A DNA stretch of 64,000 nt from Salvia splendens (Eukaryota > Streptophyta > Magnoliopsida > Lamiales > Lamiaceae). Shown in pieces: positions 44,701 through 54,100 of this stretch. Made by a program: the position numbers and the translations under genes. Every line of letters begins with the position of its first letter. Position 1 is the stretch's first letter. The notes beneath the pieces are model-generated. The model saw nothing but the letters and a program-made list of their open reading frames with translations. It was not told where the DNA came from and ran no database searches. The stretch covers positions 2,170,001-2,234,000 of the forward strand of contig NC_056036.1 in the NCBI RefSeq assembly GCF_004379255.2. Direction: 5' to 3'.

Positions 44701-45050
44701 GGATTGGCTACCCACGAAGGGTACTTCACTTCGAATAACACATCCGCCTTCAATAATTGACGGACTTCGTCATGGATGACTTGATTTCGTTCTGCCGCAA
44801 AGAGTCTTTGCTTCTGTTTTATCGGCCGGACTGAAGGATCAATATTTAACCGATGAGTGATTACCTCGGGGGGCACTCCGGTCATGTCCAACGGAGACCA
44901 TGCAAAGACGTCTTTATACTCCTTGAGGAGCTGGATGGTTTTTTCCCGAAGTAGGGGCGTTCCCGCGAAGCCGATTTTAACCGTTCTGGATGGATCGTCT
45001 TCGTACAGCTGAACTGTCATCGAGTTCGGCTCCGGTATGACTTCGGTCAT
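41788..45050 (-). CDS. pol polyprotein of the Gypsy element (RT, RNase H x2, integrase), frame broken once
   Basis: The reverse transcriptase part (45050-44241) carries the Ty3/Gypsy blocks, including KKMPFGLKNAGATYQRM and the catalytic YVDD in VYVDDIVVKS. At about 44241-44250 a one-base length change shifts the frame, and RT resumes in the frame that ends at 41788. Then come the standard RNase H connection (RYQPLEKIALAL), a second, archaeal-type RNase H (GFVDGASNKMGSGAGI, NNEAEYEALLAGL), an integrase zinc finger (H-H-C-C, with KKCTKCQIHA) and a DDE core (GIDIVGPLPQ, SDNGTQF). The tail LTHMSGEQVPRTWHVSNLKKF lies where a chromodomain would be, but I do not recognise one. The RT portion lies in the same frame as gag, past a single stop. 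Confidence 0.9.
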
Positions 45051-45071
45051 CGCCTCTGACTCCGGCTGCTG

Positions 45072-45080
45072 TGATTGCTA
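45072..45080 (-). promoter_or_regulatory. gag/pol stop codon in a readthrough context (TAG CAATCA)
   Basis: gag ends in TAG (45080-45078) and the next six bases on this strand are CAATCA. That fits the UAG-CARYYA context known from tobamovirus-type leaky stops. The frame continues open into pol with no other stop, so readthrough would make a Gag-Pol fusion without frameshifting. Confidence 0.6.
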
Positions 45081-47162
45081 TGCTTGGTGGTGCCGATCTG
45101 AATGCTCGGCACTTCTAAGCGCAATTTGCAGACATTCCTTTGCTCTCTTTTGGTCACCTCGGATGACCGCTATCCCTCCTTTAGTAGGGATCTTGATGGT
45201 GAGGTGATAAGTGGAGCAAATGGCCCGAACTGTGTTGAGCCAGTCTCTTCCCAGGATGATATTGTACGGGGACCGAGCTTTCACCACGAAAAACTCAATC
45301 AACGTACTGGAGCTAGTAGGCGCTTTCCCCACCGTGATCGGAAGGCTGATAATACCTTCAGGGCGGGTGTCCTCCTGGGCGAAGCTCTTCAGGGGAAGCG
45401 GAGCCGGACTGAGCCGAGCTGGGTCCACTTCTAGTTTGTCGAAGCACTCTTTAAAAAGAATGCTAACCGACGCTCCTGTATCCACAAACACCCTGTGGAT
45501 CAGTTTGTTTGCCACTCCGGCTTGGATGACAATGGCGTCTTGGTGAGGAGAGATGGCCGGGACGGGATCAGCAGCCGAGAACGTAATCACTTCGTCCTGC
45601 TTCAGCCTTTTATGCGTTGGCTCCTCTCGATTGGAGCCTCTGCGTTCTGACTTTAGGGACGACTTGGTCTTCCCGGCAGGGAGCGCGTCAATAGTCTGGA
45701 TTACTCCATCATATTGCGGCTCGTCATCGTCTTCGGGATCCGGCTGCCTTTTCGGATCCTGAGGGGCGCAGTTCGCACCACTCTGCTTTTTATTCTTCTT
45801 TGGCTGCTTACTTCGGTATTTTTTCAATGTCCCTGCCTTCACAAGAACATCGATACCTGCAGCCAAGTTTCTGCACTCCTCAGTATCGTGACCGTGGTCT
45901 TGATGGTAGGAGCAGTAGTTATCCTGTGGTCGGCGCGCGGCTGATTTCGTCATCCGCTTTGGCTTTTCGAATAGGTCAGAGTGCAGTTCGAAAATTTCCG
46001 CTCTCGGCTTGTTCAGCGGTACGAACTGAGCGGGCGGCTTCTCGGGATTGAGACGAGGTCCCAATCTGTCTTGCACCGGAGCCCTTTGAATTCTTTCAAA
46101 TGGAGTCCGGCGAGGATGCCCCTGATCGCTATGATCGGGCTTCCTTCTGTCTCCTCGGGACGATGAGCTGTCTAACGACCGTTTACGACGGTCTGCCTCA
46201 TCGGCCCGGGAGTACTGGTCCGCAATGTCCCACATTTCCTGAGCTGTCTGCGGACCGCACTCAACGAGCTTCCTGTAGAGAGCTCCGGGCAGGATTCCAT
46301 TTTGGAATGCCGAGATGACAAGCAGATCGTTGAGATCGTCTACTTGCAGGCATTCCTTGTGGAATCTTGTCATAAAGTCGCTAATTTTTTCGTCGCGACC
46401 TTGACGAATGGAAAGCAGCTGAGCCGAAGTGATTCGGGCTTCCGCTTTCTGAAAGAACCTCCTGTGGAAGGCATCCATTAGATCTCGGTAAGATCTGATG
46501 CTGCCCTGGGGGAGGCTATCGAACCACCTTCTCGCGTTCCCGATGAGCAGCTCGGGAAACAGCTTGCACATGTGGACCTCGTTGAGACCCTGGTTCGCCA
46601 TGTTATATTGATAGCGCCCCAAGAAATCGTGAGGGTCCACGAGCCCGTCGTAAGTCATCGACGGAGTTCGGTAGTTCTGTGGTAGGGGAGTTCGGGTGAT
46701 GTCGTCCGAGAACGGAGTCTTCAGTGCTCCGTACACGGCGAATCCGATATCTCGTCGGTATGGAGGAGATTGAGTTCTCCTGTGATTCCGGTACCGAGGA
46801 GGAGCTGGAATATGTCGGGGTTGAGGATTCTTTCTCCTGGGAGATGCGACACTACTGCGGTAGTGACTTTCTTGTGCGGAGGGAGAAGGAGAATCCGTCG
46901 TTTTCGTCTCCGGCTGCTTTTGGCTTTTTCGCAGGAAGGTTAAGAATTCCTCCTGCTTTTCAGCCAAAAACTGCTTAACAGCCTCATTCAAATCGGGCTG
47001 CTGGGAAGACTCAGTGGGACGATTTTTGGAGCGGCTTGTTCCTTCGCCATGAGAACTGGTGGTGGATTTATCCCTAGGCTGTTTTCCCGACCTATGGGAT
47101 GGATTGGCTTCCTCCTGGTTCTCACGGGCTGGAATACGGGTATTCTGCGATCTGGTATGCAT
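45078..47162 (-). CDS. gag-protease of the Gypsy element
   Basis: 694 residues with an uninterrupted frame. A charged, disordered N terminus is followed by the retrotransposon gag domain (residues ~190-330, with FPELLIGNARRWFDSLP and FHKECLQVDDLND). Next come a zinc-knuckle-like CSYHQDHGHDTEEC near residue 420 and an aspartic protease with VFVDTGASVSILF and IILGRDWL. The ATG at 47162 is the first in frame after the primer-binding region. The stop at 45078 separates it from pol, which lies in the same frame. Confidence 0.9.
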   Translation of the reverse strand: MHTRSQNTRIPARENQEEANPSHRSGKQPRDKSTTSSHGEGTSRSKNRPTESSQQPDLNEAVKQFLAEKQEEFLTFLRKSQKQPETKTTDSPSPSAQESHYRSSVASPRRKNPQPRHIPAPPRYRNHRRTQSPPYRRDIGFAVYGALKTPFSDDITRTPLPQNYRTPSMTYDGLVDPHDFLGRYQYNMANQGLNEVHMCKLFPELLIGNARRWFDSLPQGSIRSYRDLMDAFHRRFFQKAEARITSAQLLSIRQGRDEKISDFMTRFHKECLQVDDLNDLLVISAFQNGILPGALYRKLVECGPQTAQEMWDIADQYSRADEADRRKRSLDSSSSRGDRRKPDHSDQGHPRRTPFERIQRAPVQDRLGPRLNPEKPPAQFVPLNKPRAEIFELHSDLFEKPKRMTKSAARRPQDNYCSYHQDHGHDTEECRNLAAGIDVLVKAGTLKKYRSKQPKKNKKQSGANCAPQDPKRQPDPEDDDEPQYDGVIQTIDALPAGKTKSSLKSERRGSNREEPTHKRLKQDEVITFSAADPVPAISPHQDAIVIQAGVANKLIHRVFVDTGASVSILFKECFDKLEVDPARLSPAPLPLKSFAQEDTRPEGIISLPITVGKAPTSSSTLIEFFVVKARSPYNIILGRDWLNTVRAICSTYHLTIKIPTKGGIAVIRGDQKRAKECLQIALRSAEHSDRHHQA

Positions 47163-47220
47163 TTTTTGGGTGGAAAAAATGGATCAAAAATTCGCTTTAT
47201 CACAAATTTTGTTCTCTGCT

Positions 47221-47238
47221 TCCCACAGACGGCGCCAG
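47221..47238 (-). other. Primer-binding site of the Gypsy element
   Basis: Next to the inner end of the 5' LTR, the minus strand reads TGGCGCCGTCTGTGGGA one base after the LTR. TGGCGCC matches the 3' end of a tRNA ending in GGCGCCA. The specific tRNA is not determined here. Confidence 0.75.
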
Positions 47239-47850
47239 TGATGGCTCCGCGAATTACTGATGTTAGTAAATGCTGGTAGAGAATTATGACACAATGAATT
47301 TACGTGGTTCGATTTACTGAGGTAAATCTACGTCCACGGGGAGAAATGAGGGCAGGTTTGTATTGCTTGATCTGCGAAAATACAGCTTACAACACAGACT
47401 TGCTATATGCTATTTTATCTCTAGAGAGCTTAACCCTTTTCTATCAGATCTAAGTTCTATTTATACATTGAACTAGGATCGTGGTTTGCAGCCCCACTAA
47501 CAAGATCGTGGGTGAGCAATAACTGCTCAATAACTGCTTCATACCACTAAATAGATCGTGGGTATAGTGGAGGTCGTGGAGGCCTTTCGTGAGTCCACCA
47601 ACTCCTAGTTCGGTCGAATGCTGAGACCGAACTGCTGGACTTTACCGATCAGCTCTTGCCGATCTGAGAGGAGAGCTTGACTGGTCGGCTTTTACCGAGC
47701 TGTAGGCTGAGTCCGAACTCTTTGGTCGTGCCGAACTCTTTGGTCGTGCCGAACTCTTTGGTGCCGAACAGATACTCTTTCTTGGGCTCTGGGCTGATGG
47801 GCCGTCACTGTTATTGGGCTTGCCATTAGGGTTTAGTTCGTACCCCATCA
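47239..47850 (-). repeat. 5' LTR of the Gypsy element
   Basis: 612 bp, matching the copy at 36997-37608 with one transition seen (position 47257). TATAAATA on the minus strand at 47465-47458 is the likely promoter for gag-pol RNA. The LTR's outer edge faces the ALDH gene. Confidence 0.95.
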
Positions 47851-48013
47851 AAAATATATTTATATGCAACCCCCAATTAAATAGTACTATATATTTTCAA
47901 ATAAAATGAATATTGGAAAGATAGTGGATTGTCGTTTTCTGTGTGATACACAAGACGAAAAATCCTACAGATTATTTATTATTTTGGAAAGCGACATGAA
48001 GGGATATATATTG

Positions 48014-48021
48014 CTATATAA
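48014..48021 (+). promoter_or_regulatory. TATA box of the ALDH gene
   Basis: CTATATAA lies 97 bp before the ATG at 48111 and 164 bp after the end of the retrotransposon. The host promoter proximal to this point is intact. Everything further upstream has been displaced by 10.85 kb. Confidence 0.6.
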
Positions 48022-48110
48022 CTCCTCAATCGTCTCTGCTATATGTTAGAATTATCACACACAATTAAGAGAGAGAAACACACACATATACACAAGAGAG
48101 ACGAAGAGAG

Positions 48111-51100
48111 ATGGGTGGTGAAAGAAATGGGCATGTGGAGAAATCGACGATCTTGATTCCTCAAGTGAAGTTCACAAAGCTCTTCATCAATGGAGAATTC
48201 GTCGATTCTATTTCAGGTATGTTTCTCTCCTTACTTTATTGCTTCTACCTATATATATCACACCAATAACTAATTAATTCGACAAAGAATTAGGATTTTC
48301 AATAGTTTAATTATCAATCCTACCCAAAAGTATTAATTAATTATAACAAAAATGTTTGGATTTACTACAAATAAACAAGTAAAGACCATGTTTTCATTTC
48401 AATTGGTGCGTCGTGAAACTCATGAACATGTTATTGTGCTAAGATCGGTGTTGTTGATTTCTGTTTAATTCCATGACATGAATCATGTTAAAATTCAAGG
48501 AGAATTGTCGGAAAAATTCTACAAATCTGAATTGGTCAGTTGTCGAATCATCATATTTCACAAATAACTGATTGTCTCATGACGAAAAATTTCAACATGT
48601 TCCTTGTCTGAATTTACTGTTTAAGTAGTTTGTTAGTATTTTTGGTCGACCAAAACATATACGGTCGGAGATAGTTTTCTTAATTCTAAAAATATTGGAT
48701 AATTGAGAATTTGATTAGTTTTTTCTGGCAAAATTCACATTAGCTTGATGTTCATAAATATGCGTGCAAAATTAACACACAATCTTTATCAGAAACACCT
48801 TGAAATAAGATGGTTTGTATGTGAATATATTCTCAAAGAAACCCCATCATCATAAAAATCAAAGGGACTTTGTATTTTACCGAAAAAGTCCACGTAAAGA
48901 CTTAGAACGAGACAAAATACATAAATATTGTTGTCATGAAAAAGCATAACCAAAAAGATATTTTATGCTCAAATAAACAAATATAGTTTCAAGAAAATGT
49001 GGAAACAACTAAGTTTAATGATGGAAATTCGATAGGCGAGAGAATAGCCGTTGAATATATATTACTAATAATTACGAATATAAAATAATGGAGACAGCTA
49101 AACCCAATCGGCAACCGCCCTCCCTAGTAAGCCATATCCATTATTGACCAATAAAATAATAAAAACATAAGTCAATGGTAAAAAACATATAGTACCTACA
49201 GATATTTATTCAATTTTGATTGCAAATGAAGACGTGGACGTATGTAAGTGTTACAATTCTATTTTCCAAGGATAAAATATGATGACGATAAACTAGCCAT
49301 CAAAAGTCCACTTTGAGGACTTTTATGTACGCTTACCAAAAAATATCGCCATCAATACGACATCAATTTAATGATTCAACGATAAGAGGAATAATATATT
49401 ATTACATAAATTTTTTAGAAAATATTGTTTTGTGTGTTAGAAAATGTGATGCTTTAATTAGCCGAATTATTGTTTTTATATTAATATTAGAAAATGTGAT
49501 GCTTTAATTATGTATACTAATATTGATTGGAAACGAAAATAGGGAAAACTTTTGATACAATTGATCCAAGAAGCGAAGAAGTGATTGCTAAGGTTGCTGA
49601 AGGAGATAAGGAAGATGTGGATTTAGCGGTCAAGGCAGCCCGTGAGGCCTTCGATCACGGCCCATGGCCCAGACTGCCCGGATCTGTAAGCTCAATTTTG
49701 CTTTTTATTTACTTATTAAGACCATCCACAATAGGAATAGCCCAGCAATAGCCCAGCCATAGCCCAGCCACTGCCACATCATCAGCACTAAAAATCCTCC
49801 TGCCACATCATAAATAGCCCAGCCATAGCCTAGCCACATCATAAATAGCTAGGGATGTCAATCGGGCCAGCCCATCGGGTTTCGGGCTGGCCCTACTCGG
49901 GTTGCGGGTCAATCGGGTGCGGGCTAATCGGGTTGTGATTTCTTTCGGGTTGTAAAAGTTCAACCCTAACCCTAAAAACTCGGGTTTCGGGCTAGCCCAA
50001 CGGGTTAATCGGGTTGCTACCGATAAGATTAACATGCGATCAATCCAATAAATAATGATGAAAATTTGTTATATTCATAAAATGTAAAATATTTAATTAT
50101 GATAAATTTGAGATATATGGTCAAACTCGATCATAAACATGATCAAATACTAATAATTGAGATATTTTGTGAAATTTTAATACATATTTTAGAAATTTAA
50201 ATATTTTTTAAGTGAATTTGAAGTTTTTAATTTATTTATCAATTATTATATTAATAAAAATTCAATATATAATTTGTATATTTAATATAAAATTTGAAAG
50301 TTATTTTTTAGTTATCTATATTATAAAATTAATCAATGAAGTGTCGAATTAGGAGTAAAAAATAGAATAATAGAAATTTTATCGGGTTTTCGGGCTAGCC
50401 CATTGGGTTTTCGGGTCTGGCCCTAACGGGTCGCGGGTTAATCGGGTGCGGGCTAATCGGGTTTTAATTTTATCGGGCTAGAAATTTCCAGCCCTAACCC
50501 TATAAATTTGGCGGGCTATTCGGGCCAGCCCACGGGTTGCGGGCTACATTGACATCCCTATAAATAGCCCAGCCACATCACTAATAACAATTATATAAAA
50601 TGACATAATTAACAATCACACAATATACGGAATTTAATTTACGAGACATATACGGGAAAAGTTTAATAATACTATTAAAATTTAAAAAAGTACAATAAAT
50701 TAAAAAAAGTACATTAATTTTAAAAAAAATACATTAATAAAAAAGAGTGACAATTCACTCCTCGTCTCCGTCGTCGTCGCCTCCGTCGCCACCATCGCCG
50801 CCGCCACCATCGCCGTCGCCTACGCCGCTGCCGCCGCCACCGGTCTCCCTCCGTATAGCCTCCAACTCGTCCTGCAGGCTCATGAGCAAGGTTTGAAGCA
50901 CGCTCTTCTCCACGGGATCCGTCGCCACCCGCCATTCGGCCATCGTCTTGATCAACTGAGCGCGTGTTTGGGCGCGAGCGAAGAATTTGAGGTCCTGGGT
51001 GGATTGGCCAAGGGGGGATGCCGACTGGACCTCCTGGGAAGCCCCGGCGTTACTTCTCGCCGCCTGCTGAGCGCGTCTGCGCCCAATCGGGCGAGGTCGG

Positions 51101-54100
51101 CCACCGACCGAACGCGGCGTGGGGAACTCCTGCGTCGTCTCGGGGAGGTCGTGGGAACCTCCGCTGCTGCCGCTGTAATCGCCGGTGTAGTTCAGTCGTT
51201 GCTTCTTCAGCCAGCCAGAGTCGACACCTACTCGGAACTTCTCGGACTCGCTCAGTACAAGATAGCAGTTCCAGTAGGTGAAGTCCTTGTATAAACCCTT
51301 CACTGGGAAGGCTTTCTCCGCTATTCTCCTGCAGTCATCCTCCGTTTGGCCACTGCTCATCATGCGGAGTGCGTTGGAGTACAAACCCGAAAATCGGGAG
51401 ACTGCCGCCCTGATTCGGTTCCAGCCCTTCCGGCAATCCTCCCCGTTGCGGGGCCTTCCCTCCGGGCAAAATCTCTGGTAGGCTACTGCTATCTTGCCCC
51501 ACATGTTGACGATCCTTTGCTCGTTCGAAACGAGAGGATCGTCGCAAACACTCACCCACGCCTTGCTGAGAGCGACGTTCTCGTCGTCCGTCCACCTCCT
51601 CCGTACCTCCTCCTCACCCGGCTGCGACGACTCGCCGACCTTCTTCTTGCCCTTCTTCTTTGGGGCGCCACGCCCCGGCACTGCCCCCCCTGAACTAGAG
51701 TCTCCGGAGCTCCGAGAGTATCAAACCCCAACTCATCCAAGGAGAAACTATCAAACCCCAAGGGTGTTTGTGTCGATGTGTGCGAAGACCCAGTCGAAAA
51801 ATCAAAACTAGGGCGATAGACATCCCCCGCCGTCGCCGGGGACCCCCCAGGAGTCCCCTGTGTAGCCGGTACGACCCCCGGAGTCCCCTGTGTAGCCGGT
51901 ACGACCCCCGGAGTCCACTGTGTCGCCGGTACGACCCCCGGAGTCCACTGTGTCGCCGGTGCTCCCCCGGGCATCATCTGCATCCCGGGTACCCACCCCG
52001 GTATCGGCGGAAACCCCCCCGGCGGACTCCCCCCCATTGGGGCCCCGGTCATCATCTGCTGCCATGGGTACATGTTGTAGTACCCGGGCACCTGACCCCA
52101 TCCACTTCCCACAGGGATCGACGGAGTTTGTGACTCGCTACTCCCGGAACTAGGCTCGTTGTTGAGATCCATTTCCCGTTGTTGATCTTGAACAGAAAGA
52201 AAGATAGAGATAATACTCGTTAAAACAAGTGGTGCGAATGAAAATGACGAGCAAAGCGCGTATATATAGTGTTTCGGAGAAAAAAAAAATTAATTTTCGC
52301 GCTGGGCGGTGCGCTGGGCGATCCGGGAGCTGCAATAGCGCCGAAAGGACCGCCCAGCCGACCGCCCAACGCCACGCCACCGCCCAGCGCTGCGCGGTTT
52401 CTCTCTCCAGTCAGCGGCTGGGCGGCTGCAATAGACCGCCCAGCGAACCGCCCAGCGCCGGCGCTCGGCTGGGCGGTCGCTGGGCGGTTATTGTGGATGG
52501 TCTAAAGTAGTACTCTATCCATTCCATAATAGATGTCACACCACGTGATTTTAGGAGGTGTTATTTTGTATGTTAAGTGGAAAGAGAAAATAATATGTTT
52601 ATATTAATGGGAAAGAGAACTATTTCTAAAAAATGAAATGTGACATCTTTTGTGGGACAAACTAAAAAGGAAAGTGTGACATTTACTATGGGACGGAGGG
52701 AGTACTAAACAATAATGCATTTAAATCCAGAAATGCAGCCAAATCTTGGCCCTAGGATTAGATGATCTAATGGTCAGTAATTAATTAAAAACACAGGATG
52801 ACATAATTAAGCAGTTTTATGTCATATTATAAGATTTGAGTGTAATGTCATGTTAAGATCAATTTAGGTCATGCTTTATTAGAATGACTTAAAAATAAAC
52901 TAACAATTACATAAAAATGTCATACGCATGATATTGTTCTGCGTTTATGTATTTAAATCTAGTTTTGCATAGATTAAAACCCAGTAGTATTATATAGTAA
53001 TATTTAATTAAAATGACTATCATATCTTTTGTTACGTTGATAGTATGGGTTTTTGCATAATAATTCGAAATTCGTATACGGAATAGGGTTGAATCAATTC
53101 AATATTGATGTTGTGTGCAGGAAAGGAGGAGAATAATGCTGAAATTTGCAGACCTAATCGAGCAAAATCTAGAAGAGCTAGCTGCCATTGACGCAATTGA
53201 TGCGGCAAACTTATATAGTTTGGGGAAGATGATGTTGATCAACAACGGAATCGAACAGTTTCGCTACTACGCTGGCGCCGCCGACAAAATTCACGGCGAA
53301 ACCTTAAAAATGTCGAGACAGCTGCACGGCTATACGTTGCTCGAGCCGGTTGGCGTGGTCGGACACATAATTCCGTGGAATTTTCCGACTCAGATGTTCT
53401 CCATGAAAGTCGCGCCGGCTCTCGCCGCCGGCTGCACGATGGTTGTCAAGCCGGCTGAACAAACTCCCCTTTCTGCTCTGTTTTATGCTCATTTGGCCAA
53501 ACTGGTGAGCATGACTACAATTATACAATGTTGTTTTTGAATTGTCATTCCGAGTAAGTCAACAAAAAAAATGCATCACTTTAAATGGGACAGAAGAACA
53601 TTAATAGTAACTCTATTTATGATGTTTGATTTGTTAGTATTTGAACTTTATCGGTACGCGTCATGTGTATAAATTGACATTGATGGTTTTGTTTCTCCGA
53701 CTAGGCTGGTGTGCCAGATGGGGTCATAAACGTCGTGCCGGGCTATGGATCTACAGTTGGTGCTGCAATCAGCTCACACATGGACATTGACATGGTGAGC
53801 TATAACGATTATAGAAATTAATGAGTTTCATCTTAATACCAATTGGTAGTTAACTGATTGCATCTGATACTTATATAGGAATTCTAGTCCTCTCTTTGTT
53901 ATAAACTAAAGGCCTTAAATAATGATGATATTCCGACAGGTGAGTTTTACGGGGTCGACAGTGACAGGACACCGGATAATGCAGGCAGCGGCGACTAGCA
54001 ACTTAAAGCAAGTTTGCCTAGAATTGGGAGGCAAGTCTCCCTTCATCGTGTTCGACGATGCCGATGTTGATAAGATTGCTCCACTTGCTCTCAATGCTTG

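Larger units (their letters stand above)
36997..47850 (-). mobile_element. Complete Ty3/Gypsy LTR retrotransposon, Tat-like lineage, 10.85 kb
   Basis: Two 612-bp LTRs (TG...CA ends) and a 5-bp target duplication AAAAT (36992-36996, 47851-47855) define the element. It reads on the minus strand, so the 5' LTR is at 47239-47850. gag-protease and pol (RT, two RNase H domains, integrase) follow, then a non-coding repeat region and two ORFs on the opposite strand. Dual RNase H and antisense 3' ORFs are known from the Tat/Retand group of plant elements. I assign it there on that basis. The RT frame is broken once, so this copy may depend on others, unless the break is an assembly error. I saw one LTR difference (37015 T, 47257 C), implying a very young insertion. 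Confidence 0.93.
49720..52502. mobile_element. PIF/Harbinger element in ALDH intron 2
   Basis: GACCATCCACAATA at the left and TATTGTGGATGGTC at the right are perfect inverted repeats. TAA flanks both ends (49717-49719, 52503-52505), the three-base TWA duplication of this superfamily. Subterminal regions are GCCCAGC-rich on the left and CCGCCCAGC-rich on the right. It holds one minus-strand ORF (Myb/SANT type) but no DDE transposase, so it is non-autonomous. A hAT MITE is nested at 49850-50560. Confidence 0.88.
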
